Source: Candidatus Helarchaeota ASGARD archaeon Hel_GB_B (GTDB taxonomy: Archaea; Asgardarchaeota; Lokiarchaeia; Helarchaeales; HEL-GB-B). From it: a DNA stretch of 52,326 nucleotides. The translations under genes were made by a program, and so were the position numbers. The stretch covers positions 1 through 52,326 of the forward strand of contig SUPR01000011.1 in assembly GCA_005191425.1 (NCBI GenBank). The letters are read 5' to 3'. This document shows, piece after piece, positions 43,530 through 52,046 of this stretch (position 1 is the first letter of the stretch; each line of letters starts with the position of its first letter). The notes beneath the pieces were generated by a model. The model did no database searches, was not told the origin of the DNA, and worked only from the letters and a program-made list of their open reading frames with translations.

Positions 43530-44423
43530 TTGATATGGAGTAATTTCATCATATATCCAGAAATTCAAGATTATTTAATAAGAGGTAAATGTATTTTATC
43601 AGATAAATATAATAACTTGGATGATGAATTACCTTTTATAAATAAATTTATTGAAGTGATGCCAACTTTAAAAAATTTGGATGAAGGCTATAAACAAATA
43701 GGAAAAATTAACTTCATATATATTTCATTTAATGATTTAATTTTTGTAACATGTGCCGATTTGAATGAAGATGTTCTATCAATTGCTCAAAAAAGCGTTA
43801 AACTGATTAAAGATTTTTATAACAAATATAAGAATAAATTAGGGGATTTTCCTTCAGATTTATCTATTTTTGAACCGTTTAAGTCTACAATCACAGAAAT
43901 TTTCTTTAAAAAGGAGGAGGAAACCGCGAAATTAGAAGAGGTAAGCAATGAAGAATTAATACAAATTAAAATTGGGGTCGTTGGCTTAGAAAATGCGGGT
44001 AAACGGTCGTTGGTCCATTTAATTTTTGGGAGAAAAGCAGACTCAATGACATTAAAGAAAGAACCACAAGTATTTATGAAAAAAGGAAGGATTACCCAAA
44101 AATATAATGCGTTTGTAATCGCAATTCCATTAAAAAGTTTAGAAGACCAAATTATGCTTTTAAAAAATTCGGATTTAATTTTTGTTGTAGTAGATAGCAA
44201 ATTTCAAAATGTAATAACAACTCAAAATTATTTAGACAAAATTCAGGAAATTATTGATAAATCACGAATTATTATAATTGCAAACAAACAAGATCAAGCT
44301 AATACTGTTAAACCTGATGTTATATCAAAGATGTACACTATTCCAACGATTGGGTTTGTTGCAAATAATCAAAAATATTATACAAAGATAATAGATATAA
44401 TTGAAAAAAAATTGAATAAATAA
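43530..44423 (+). CDS. Longin-like domain fused to an Arf-like GTPase lacking G3
   Basis: Residues 1-125 look like a longin-type fold (SNFIIYPEIQDYLI, then INFIYISFNDLIFVTCADLN and a long helix KLIKDFYNKYKNKL). A charged linker leads to a small GTPase (about 146-297): G1 GLENAGKRSL at 152-161, G4 NKQD at 252-255. The G3 position reads NAFVIAIPLKSLED, with no DxxG, so hydrolysis is unlikely by the usual mechanism. The G1 and NKQD resemble Arf/Sar/SR-beta-type GTPases. The start is TTG with AAGGT upstream. A longin domain joined to a GTPase recalls eukaryotic trafficking proteins, where they are separate. Confidence 0.75.
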   Translation: MIWSNFIIYPEIQDYLIRGKCILSDKYNNLDDELPFINKFIEVMPTLKNLDEGYKQIGKINFIYISFNDLIFVTCADLNEDVLSIAQKSVKLIKDFYNKYKNKLGDFPSDLSIFEPFKSTITEIFFKKEEETAKLEEVSNEELIQIKIGVVGLENAGKRSLVHLIFGRKADSMTLKKEPQVFMKKGRITQKYNAFVIAIPLKSLEDQIMLLKNSDLIFVVVDSKFQNVITTQNYLDKIQEIIDKSRIIIIANKQDQANTVKPDVISKMYTIPTIGFVANNQKYYTKIIDIIEKKLNK

Positions 44424-44425
44424 AC

Positions 44426-45499
44426 TCAGGTTAAATTTTTATTTTTTAGGCCTATTCCTTTAACTTTTATTTCATACAAATCATTTTTTATTTTATTTAC
44501 ATTAAACTTTGTTTTTGTAATATATTCTGTAATTTCAATATTTGTTCTTAAATGCTCTGTAATATTTCTTACTTTAATGATAGATACGCCATCAGCAATT
44601 GCAAGATAAGGGATTATCATATCACTGGTATGAATATCAAGTAATGCATGGGATTTTATTTCATTTACAAGTTTTCTAGCAGCTTCAATACCTACTTTTT
44701 CCGCAGTTTTTCCACGTTCACCATATGAATCTCCACTTAGCGGTATCTGATTATCAGGGGTACACCAGAGAAGAATTCCACTGCCAGGCCCTAAATGAGG
44801 GTCTACTTCGGGTTTATAAAATTCTATTTTTATTTTTGGTTCGGGTAAATTGTTTTCTCGTAAAAATTTTTTGGCTGCGTTCATTTGACGGACGGCAACA
44901 TGTTTAGGAAGCTTTACACAATGTGAGATCCCTTCGATTTTCTGAATTTCTTTATAATTTTTTATATTTAATGGCTTTAGATATTTTACTGGTTCAAAAA
45001 CTGAATTTACAATCCCACCACCCCTTGGATAATGGCCCCTTCTATTTATTTTAATATTATAAATATACCCCATTGAACTTAAAATCGGTCTGAATACCTC
45101 TTGAATAAAATCTACTGGAGGACTCCAATTTACATCAGTACCTCCAGTATTTGTTAATGTGATTCTTTCTCCGGCAAATGCCATGATTGGCATGAGTACT
45201 TGTAATACTAAGGAGATACTTCCAGCTGTCTTTATATTAATTTCATAATTTCCGCCTTGGATTTTTCCAGGTTTATAAGTTATTTCCTCTGAATTTAATT
45301 TAACACCAGATATTTCTGCATTACTAATTTTTGCAGCCGCTTTTATACCTACAGTGTGCTGAAATTTTAGACCCGGCTTAGGTCGGCTTGACCTTATATT
45401 ATAAATGCGTATTGATTTTCCAAGTAATGTAGATAAAGCTATGCTCGTTCTAACAATCTGTCCACCGCCTTCTCCAATTGATCCATCTATTTCTATCAT
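44426..45499 (-). CDS. rtcA: RNA 3'-terminal phosphate cyclase RtcA
   Basis: The family hallmarks are all present: GSIGEGGGQIVRTS at the N-terminus, RSSRPKPGLKFQHT, GGTDVNWSPPVDF, RRGHYPRGGG and the catalytic His290 in DIHTSDM, followed by TEHLRTNIEI. RtcA adenylates a 3'-phosphate to make a 2',3'-cyclic phosphate. The length of 357 is normal. The gene is convergent with the longin-GTPase gene, with two bases between their stops. Confidence 0.95.
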   Translation of the reverse strand: MIEIDGSIGEGGGQIVRTSIALSTLLGKSIRIYNIRSSRPKPGLKFQHTVGIKAAAKISNAEISGVKLNSEEITYKPGKIQGGNYEINIKTAGSISLVLQVLMPIMAFAGERITLTNTGGTDVNWSPPVDFIQEVFRPILSSMGYIYNIKINRRGHYPRGGGIVNSVFEPVKYLKPLNIKNYKEIQKIEGISHCVKLPKHVAVRQMNAAKKFLRENNLPEPKIKIEFYKPEVDPHLGPGSGILLWCTPDNQIPLSGDSYGERGKTAEKVGIEAARKLVNEIKSHALLDIHTSDMIIPYLAIADGVSIIKVRNITEHLRTNIEITEYITKTKFNVNKIKNDLYEIKVKGIGLKNKNLT

Positions 45500-45804
45500 T
45501 TTGAATGACCATGTTTCACCAATTTTTATTTAAGATAATTATAGAAAAATTATTAGAAAAAATAAATTTTTAGAAATTATGATAATGTTGATTTCATAGT
45601 TTAAAAATGTTAAAAAAACCCTTTAATTAATGTTTATTTAATGTAAGGTTCCTTGCCTTAATATTTAGAATTTGTTAAAATTAATAAACGTCTAATTTGG
45701 CAATTAAATAAAATGGACTGTAGAACTTAAAAAATGATAAAATAGAAAAGAAATTATAATCACACGAAAAAAATATTGAACACAACTCTACGAAAAGAAA
45801 ATAA
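45500..45804. other. Intergenic region between divergent genes
   Basis: About 300 AT-rich bases between rtcA and ogt hold both promoters. A short inverted pair AAGGTTCCTTGCCTT (45651-45665) is too weak to call. Nothing else is visible. Confidence 0.35.
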
Positions 45805-46194
45805 ATGATGGAAATAATGAAAGATAATAATAAAGAAATTACAAATAACTCAAAACAAGATATCGATTTATCTCAATTCAGTATATTTGAAAAAAAAGTT
45901 TACGAAATTACACAACGAATTCCTGAAGGAAAAGTTTCTACATATGGCCAAATAGCCAAGGTATTAGGTAATATTAAATATGCAAGAGCAGTTGGGAATG
46001 CACTTCATAAAAATCCATATATGATAATAATTCCATGTCATCGAGTTGTCAAAAGTAATGGACAGATTGGTGGATTTGCAAAAGGAATAGAAAAAAAGAT
46101 CGAATTGTTAAAAAAGGAAAATATTAAAATTATTAATAATAGGGTCGACTTATCAGAATTTTTGGTAGATGAAAAAATATTGGTAAATGAATGA
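45805..46194 (+). CDS. ogt: Methylated-DNA-protein cysteine methyltransferase
   Basis: The C-terminal DNA-binding domain of MGMT is complete: VYEITQRIPEGKVSTYGQIA, ARAVGNALHKNP with the arginine finger region, and the active-site PCHRVV (Cys78). The variable N-terminal domain of longer MGMTs is replaced by about 25 polar residues, as in short archaeal Ogt and Atl-like proteins, but the acceptor Cys is retained, so repair of O6-alkylguanine is likely. It is followed by nadM after 14 bases. Confidence 0.93.
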   Translation: MMEIMKDNNKEITNNSKQDIDLSQFSIFEKKVYEITQRIPEGKVSTYGQIAKVLGNIKYARAVGNALHKNPYMIIIPCHRVVKSNGQIGGFAKGIEKKIELLKKENIKIINNRVDLSEFLVDEKILVNE

Positions 46195-46208
46195 ATAGGT
46201 GATATAAT

Positions 46209-46736
46209 TTGTATAAAAGAGGATTATTTTTAGGCAGATTTCAACCAATCCATAATGGCCATCTTCAAGTAATTAAGTCATTATTAAAAATGGTAGAAGA
46301 ATTGATAATTGTAATTGGAAGTGCACAATATTCCCATTCTTTTAATAATCCATTTACATCAGGGGAACGAATATTGATGATTAGAAATGCATTGATTGAA
46401 AACAATATTGATATTTCAAAATTATATATTATACCAATTAATGATACAAATGATAACCGAATCTGGGTATCACATATTATTGCTAGTACTCCAAAATTTG
46501 ATGTTGTATTTACTAATAACAAACTTGTTTTTAGGTTAATGAAAGAATTTGGAATTGAAGTAAAAAATACGGAATTATTTAATAGAGAAAAATTATCTTC
46601 AACAACAGTTAGGACTAGGATCTTAAATAATGAAAATTGGGAAGAATTAATACCAAAAAGTGTGAGTTCTATTATAAAAGAAATAGATGGTATAAACAGA
46701 ATTAGGGAAATTGGTTTCTCAAACTTAAAAAAATAG
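46209..46736 (+). CDS. nadM: Nicotinamide-nucleotide adenylyltransferase NadM
   Basis: Archaeal-type NMN adenylyltransferase: FLGRFQPIHNGHLQVI with the HxGH nucleotide-binding motif, IVIGSAQYSHSFNNPF, FTSGERILMI and the C-terminal SSTTVRTRI (ISSTxxR motif). It joins ATP and NMN to make NAD. Length 175 is usual. The start is TTG, fixed by AGGTGAT (46197-46203) five bases upstream. It is probably co-transcribed with ogt. Confidence 0.95.
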   Translation: MYKRGLFLGRFQPIHNGHLQVIKSLLKMVEELIIVIGSAQYSHSFNNPFTSGERILMIRNALIENNIDISKLYIIPINDTNDNRIWVSHIIASTPKFDVVFTNNKLVFRLMKEFGIEVKNTELFNREKLSSTTVRTRILNNENWEELIPKSVSSIIKEIDGINRIREIGFSNLKK

Positions 46737-46804
46737 AAACTTTATTTAATCATTGTTTATAATATTGTATATTATGTTTTTATTATTATAAAATAAGAGT
46801 AAAA

Positions 46805-48124
46805 ATGAATAGTTATCCAGACGAATCAGACGATTTCTTAGAATTTAATGGGCATAAAGTCTATTTTAAGAATTCTGAAAATATGCGTGAAATTCCAGAC
46901 AATTCTATACAATTAGTAATTACTTCACCACCTTATGGGACGATTAAAGATTACGGGACTAAGTATCAAATCGGATTTAATGACGGATTTGAAACATATA
47001 TTCAACGATTAACTAATGTCTGGAGAGAATGTTTTCGTATCTTGGAACCACAATGTAGATTAGTAATTAATGTGGGCGATCAATATCTAAGAAAAACTGA
47101 GTATAAACGATATCGAATATTTTCAATTCATTCAGCAATAATAGAAGAATGTTTAAAGATTGGATTTGATTATTTGGGTGATATAATTTGGCAAAAAATA
47201 TCTACAACAAATACTACCGGTGGATGCTCTTTAATGGGCTCAGTTTATTATCCTAGAAATGGGTTATTAACTTATGATTATGAACATATTCTAATTTTTA
47301 AAAAATGGAATGGTAAAGAACGAAAAGTTAATCTAAAAACTAAAGAACTATCCAAAATTTGTCTAGATGAATGGAAAAATTGGTATAATGGACATTGGAT
47401 CTTCCCGGGCATTCAACAAAAAGAACACATAGCAATGTTCCCCGAAGAATTACCTTATAGAATAATTAGAATGTTCTCATATATTGGTGATACTGTATTA
47501 GACCCTTTCTTGGGTTCAGGAACTGTTCTTAAAGTTGCCGATCAGTTAAAACGAAAAGGCATTGGGTATGAAATAAATAAAAATTTTAAACAGATAATTA
47601 TCAAGAAATTAACAGCACGAGATACAGATAATAGAAAAGATTTTCATAAATTATTGATGTTTTTAGCTCAATATGAGAAATTAAATAAATTAAAATTTAA
47701 TTTCGAGTTATCTAAAAGAAAAGGATATACTGTTGTTTCCGATTTGGAATATAAGAAAAATATAGCGATAGATATTTTAATTACTGACAAAATTTCAAAT
47801 TCTAATGAATTAAACGACCTTATTAAAAAGAAGATAAATGAAAATAATATCCAAAATTTTTTAAAATCAATAACAAATCCTGAAATCAATAAAATTTACA
47901 AATTTTTAATTATATTAACGTATTTACCAAAAGAGTTTGGCAATATTTTAACAAAATTTAATCGAAAATTTGCAAATAAACTAAAATTCATAGAGTGGGA
48001 TAAATTTTATAATAACTATGCATATATACAACGAATATTATCAGAGAATAATTCAGGTTCTAAAATTTCTAATGAGAAAATAAAAAATTTAAATTATTTT
48101 CTGAAAAAAAAGTTAATTTCATGA
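46805..48124 (+). CDS. Beta-class DNA methyltransferase with C-terminal extension
   Basis: Motif IV ITSPPYGT (41-44 SPPY) comes first and the AdoMet-binding motif DTVLDPFLGSGTVLKVA (from residue 229) last, so this is the beta-class order. The TSPPY form is typical of N4-cytosine methyltransferases, though N6-adenine members share it. The methyltransferase ends near residue 265; a further 175 residues, charged and Leu/Lys-rich, form an unassigned domain that may contain the target recognition or a partner-binding region. No restriction endonuclease is visible next to it, so it is probably an orphan. Confidence 0.88.
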   Translation: MNSYPDESDDFLEFNGHKVYFKNSENMREIPDNSIQLVITSPPYGTIKDYGTKYQIGFNDGFETYIQRLTNVWRECFRILEPQCRLVINVGDQYLRKTEYKRYRIFSIHSAIIEECLKIGFDYLGDIIWQKISTTNTTGGCSLMGSVYYPRNGLLTYDYEHILIFKKWNGKERKVNLKTKELSKICLDEWKNWYNGHWIFPGIQQKEHIAMFPEELPYRIIRMFSYIGDTVLDPFLGSGTVLKVADQLKRKGIGYEINKNFKQIIIKKLTARDTDNRKDFHKLLMFLAQYEKLNKLKFNFELSKRKGYTVVSDLEYKKNIAIDILITDKISNSNELNDLIKKKINENNIQNFLKSITNPEINKIYKFLIILTYLPKEFGNILTKFNRKFANKLKFIEWDKFYNNYAYIQRILSENNSGSKISNEKIKNLNYFLKKKLIS

Positions 48125-48181
48125 TAAAAAAATTGATTATAAAAAAATTGAATTTAGAATATAAACCCATGCTATCAAATA

Positions 48182-49071
48182 TTATTCCTTTTTATATATT
48201 TTTAATGTTAATTGATCACCTAGAGATAGATTCAAGGATTTATCTATAAAATCTTGGTTCTTAGAAAATTCTAAATTACCATGACTTCCAATATCGCCAC
48301 GAAATCTTTGCTCCTAACTTCGCTATATGTCCTTTTAAATGGAAATTCGATTTTTGCAAACGATTTCGACTCATCAAATACATTACCTTTACAAATTCTA
48401 ATGATTATGTTATTTAGATCTTGAATTTTATTTGTTTTTTTAAGTTTATCAATTAATTCCATGACTATTTTTTCAGGGATATTCGTAATTATATTTCCAA
48501 AATTATCAATGTCTAAAATATTAAATGTTATTTCATTAGTGGGCTTGACTATTCCATAAGAATAGAACATGTTATCATTTTTTTCAATATTTTTAATTTC
48601 TTCCCCAAAATTTTCGATATCAACACCGTTTGCACAATGTGCAGCGATAGGTGCGAATATATCACTTCCATGAAAAGTATTGGATATATTTGACATAAAA
48701 TACCTTTTATTTTCTAATGCAATAATTTTGTCTATTCCATCATTATACGCTAACAGACTTAGAACGCCATTATCTGGGCCAATTAAAAAATATTTTTTTG
48801 TTTTAATTAAAATGGGCAATCTTATAGACCCAATTCTGGGGTCAACAACTATTACATGAATTGTATTTTTTGGAAAATATTTACCAGAATTTAGCAAAAT
48901 AAGAGCAGCTTTTAGAATATTGAATTTTGGAACATTATGACTTATGTCAATAATTTAAATATCTTCTTGAACAATCGATTATATAACGCCTTTCATTATT
49001 CCTCCATAGGGATCTGATGTACCAAAATCCGTTAATAAAGTAATAATTCTAGAACCCATAATAACAGCCAT
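48182..49071 (-). pseudogene. SAM hydroxide adenosyltransferase (DUF62), decayed
   Basis: Translation from ATG 49071 gives a normal DUF62 beginning, RIITLLTDFGTSDPYGGIMK then GVI, but two TAA codons interrupt the frame after GVI (residue 31) and after QEDI (residue 39), each within otherwise conserved sequence such as IIDISHNVP. The middle (48271-48897) is intact, with VDPRIGS, IGPDNGVLSLLA and NFGNIITNIP. A frameshift near 48275 then moves the true C-terminus (GSHGNLEFSKNQDF) to another frame ending at 48182. Three lesions point to a pseudogene rather than readthrough. DUF62 enzymes hydrolyse AdoMet to adenosine and methionine. Confidence 0.85.
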
Positions 49072-49274
49072 TTATTTTTTTTTAGGAAAATCTTTTATTA
49101 ATATTTGAAATGAACAATTCAATTTAAAGAATTTTTTAATATTTTCAATTTAAAATCAAATTTTGATTAAAATAAAAAGTTTTAAAAAAAATTAAATAAT
49201 GTATTAGATACTTCAAAAATGATTTAATATACAAAAATAGAAAGTATTTTCAGTAAAAGTAGTGCGGATTAAAA

Positions 49275-50432
49275 ATGATTGATCTTGAAACAGAACTATT
49301 AATGATCCCAGGGCCAGTTAAATTTCATCCTAGAATATATCGTGCCATGTCAAGACCAATAATTGGGCATAGGACTAAAGAATTTAGTGAATTGATGAAG
49401 GATACCACCGAAAAATTCCAAAAATTATTAAAGACGAAAAATGACGTCTTTTTTATAACAGGTTCCAGTACAACAGCAATGGAATCGGCTATTGCCTCAT
49501 TAGTCGCACCTAATGATAAAGTATTAACAATAATTCAGGGAAAATTTTCCGAACGATGGGTAGACATAATAAAAGCATATCAGGGAATACCGGTCGAACT
49601 AAATATTGAATGGAGAAAAGCAGTTCTACCTGATGATATTATACCTATTTTAGAAAAAGAGCCAGACATTAAATTTATTACCTTATGTCATAATGAAACT
49701 TCAACTGGAATACTAAATCCTGGAAAAGAAATTGGAAAAATTGCTCGCGAATACAATAAAATTTTAATTGCAGATTGTGTGACCTCAGTAGGTGGAGATT
49801 ATGTTCTACCTGATGATTGGAATTTTGATATCGTAGCAACTGGCGCTCAAAAATGTATCGGAGTGCCACCAGGTTTAGGAATTATAATGGTAGGACCAAG
49901 GGCATGGGAAATCATAAACAATCGAAAAAACATCCCGTCTTTATATTTTAACTTAAAATTATACAAAAAGCAATATGAAAAAAATAACCAAACACCATTT
50001 ACTCCATCAGTACCACTCATTTGTGCTTTAAATGAGAGCCTTAACATAATGTTTGAAGAAGGTTATGATAATCGAGTAAAAAGACACCGCTTAATGGGAA
50101 AAGCACTTCGGGAAGGAATTAAAGCACTTGGACTAAAATTATTCGCTGATGAAAAATATGCGTCCAATACAGTTACTTCAATTTTATATCCACCAAAAAT
50201 TGATGATAAAATATTAAGACAAAAAATGAGAGAAAAGGGTGTTTTAATCGCTGGAGGTCAAGGAAAATTAAAAAATAAAATTTTTAGAATCGCTCATATG
50301 AATATGTGTAGTAAAAAAGACATCTTGTTAACTCTATCAATTCTAGAGATCTGTCTAAAAGAACTAGGCTTTAATTTAAGATTAGGATCGGGTGTAGCTG
50401 CTGCACAAGAAATATTTTTAACCAATAAATAA
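49275..50432 (+). CDS. Class V aminotransferase (alanine-glyoxylate/serine-pyruvate type)
   Basis: A fold-type I PLP enzyme: IPGPVKFHPRI and GHRTKEFSELM at the N-terminus, FITGSSTTAMESAI, HNETSTGIL, ADCVTSVGGDYV and the PLP Lys193 in GAQKCIGVPPG. The C-terminal IFRIAHMNMCSKKDIL completes the domain. It resembles archaeal alanine-glyoxylate/serine-pyruvate aminotransferases, some of which have broad acceptor range. Length 385 is normal. Sixty-two bases separate it from the VPS29-like gene in the same direction. Confidence 0.92.
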   Translation: MIDLETELLMIPGPVKFHPRIYRAMSRPIIGHRTKEFSELMKDTTEKFQKLLKTKNDVFFITGSSTTAMESAIASLVAPNDKVLTIIQGKFSERWVDIIKAYQGIPVELNIEWRKAVLPDDIIPILEKEPDIKFITLCHNETSTGILNPGKEIGKIAREYNKILIADCVTSVGGDYVLPDDWNFDIVATGAQKCIGVPPGLGIIMVGPRAWEIINNRKNIPSLYFNLKLYKKQYEKNNQTPFTPSVPLICALNESLNIMFEEGYDNRVKRHRLMGKALREGIKALGLKLFADEKYASNTVTSILYPPKIDDKILRQKMREKGVLIAGGQGKLKNKIFRIAHMNMCSKKDILLTLSILEICLKELGFNLRLGSGVAAAQEIFLTNK

Positions 50433-50493
50433 AATTTTAAAATTCAGATAAATATAAGTTGCATAATTATTTTGTAAGTTAGAGGGTGTAATT

Positions 50494-51045
50494 GTGAGAA
50501 TCCTCATAATTGGTGATTTCCATTACCCAGACCGAGCAGATTTTCCTAATGAAATTTTTGAATATTTAAATGGTGAAAAATTCGATTTGGTCTTATGTAC
50601 TGGGGATTTAACTGAACTCTCGATTTTAGATGAATTAAAGAAATTTGGCCCAGTTAAAATTGTTCAAGGAAATATGGACTGGAAATTCAAACACCCTAAT
50701 AAACATGTTATATCAATTAAAAATCTTAAAATAGGTCTAATTCATGGACACCAAGTCCATCCAAGAGGAAATCTTGAAAAATTATCAGCACTTGCAAAAT
50801 CAATGGGAGTAAATATCTTAATTTCGGGGCACACGCATAAACAATCTATAATAAAATATGCAGGAGGGAAACTTTTAATTAATCCCGGGAGCGCTTCAGG
50901 AGCTTGGAGTTTTGTTGCAGATGGTATCCCATCATTTATAATAATGGAAACAGATGAAGAAAATGTGTTCATTGAAAAAATTCGTTTGATTAACAATAAT
51001 TTTGAGAGAGAACCTTTATCATTTAGAATATCAGAACTGAAATGA
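50494..51045 (+). CDS. VPS29/YfcE-like metallophosphoesterase
   Basis: A calcineurin-like phosphoesterase of 183 residues. Metal ligands are visible: Asp8 and His10 in IGDFHYP, CTGDLTE, Asn60 and Asp62 in QGNMDW, HGHQVHP (84-90) and GHTHK (112-116). All usual ligands are kept, so it could be active. The block LKIGLIHGHQVHPRG, then NILISGHTHK, INPGSASGA and IPSFIIMET is close to eukaryotic VPS29, the retromer subunit, which has the same fold and length (182). Archaeal MJ0936-like enzymes share the fold as well. It starts at GTG after a GAGGGTG element. Confidence 0.88.
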   Translation: MRILIIGDFHYPDRADFPNEIFEYLNGEKFDLVLCTGDLTELSILDELKKFGPVKIVQGNMDWKFKHPNKHVISIKNLKIGLIHGHQVHPRGNLEKLSALAKSMGVNILISGHTHKQSIIKYAGGKLLINPGSASGAWSFVADGIPSFIIMETDEENVFIEKIRLINNNFEREPLSFRISELK

Positions 51046-51152
51046 ATCGATAGGGATAATTTTATTGTTTTTAATTCTATAAAATAAAAATTAAACCTAA
51101 ATGTAATATTTATTCAAATCATTTTTACATTTGTATTTTTGTAATTTTTTAA

Positions 51153-52046
51153 TTAAAATCGTCCAAACCATTTCCAATTCGCTGGATATATTATTATATA
51201 GGAAAAATAATTCTTAGATAATAACGATTTTAAACATGATCTACAAACACCAGAATAGAAAATCGAAGGACTATCTAATAATTGGTAAAAAATGTAGAAC
51301 TTAAAAACATGGTTCGCGCATTTATAGCAATATCTATTTTTCTTTTCATAATTCCATATGTATTTATTTTTCTTATTTATTATAAAATCAATTAATAATG
51401 TATCAATAGGAGGTAAATTTTTTGGAAAAATACCATGTATTTCTAAATTATCATAATATATGTCATCCTGAAGTTTTTCTAAACAATTAATACATATATC
51501 TGACCGAAACTGCCACTTATATGCGCCAATGTATGGTATATCTTCTGAACTATCTTCATCATCATCGGTATTATATTCATCATCACGTGTATAGATAAAA
51601 TAAAAATCTGACTCAGATTTGCAGAAATTACAAAAATTATATATATCGCTCCGCTTATTATAACGGATTTTTATATAGTCTAAATGATAATAATCACAAA
51701 ATAAAATATTCAATAACGATAACTCAAATTTCTTTATAATAGAAATATTTTTTATGAATTTTGATGTATCTATCTCAAAATCTACAACATAATTATCTAA
51801 ATCTTTGTAATTATTATATTCTTGATCATCAATAAAATAGTTTTTATCTACTTTTGTAAATTTACATGGAATTGAGAATTGTCCGTGTCCACTCCATGTC
51901 TTAAATGAGCCAATAAATTCTTTTTGATTTATATTTTTAATTTTATATACATGATTTCCAAAGAGTGGAGAACCAATATCAAGATTATAATTGAAAATTT
52001 TCTTTGCTTTATTTAATACATTAACATAAATATCTATCATTTTCAT
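51153..52046 (-). CDS. Hypothetical protein with several Cys-pair motifs
   Basis: I do not recognise this 297-residue protein. Four CxxC pairs are present: CNFC, CINC, CYKC and CRSC. They could form two treble-clef or ribbon zinc sites. Between them lie an acidic stretch (DDEYNTDDDEDSSED) and Tyr/Phe-rich segments. The N-terminal 130 residues are mixed alpha/beta. AAGGAGA before the ATG is a good ribosome-binding site. It stands alone at the end of the window. Confidence 0.65.
   Translation of the reverse strand: MKMIDIYVNVLNKAKKIFNYNLDIGSPLFGNHVYKIKNINQKEFIGSFKTWSGHGQFSIPCKFTKVDKNYFIDDQEYNNYKDLDNYVVDFEIDTSKFIKNISIIKKFELSLLNILFCDYYHLDYIKIRYNKRSDIYNFCNFCKSESDFYFIYTRDDEYNTDDDEDSSEDIPYIGAYKWQFRSDICINCLEKLQDDIYYDNLEIHGIFPKNLPPIDTLLIDFIINKKNKYIWNYEKKNRYCYKCANHVFKFYIFYQLLDSPSIFYSGVCRSCLKSLLSKNYFSYIIIYPANWKWFGRF

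Noticed and set aside
48950..48985. Recoding of TAA as a sense codon in the DUF62 gene
   Set aside because: Other genes in the window end at TAA without readthrough, and a separate frameshift near 48275 shows that the gene is decaying.
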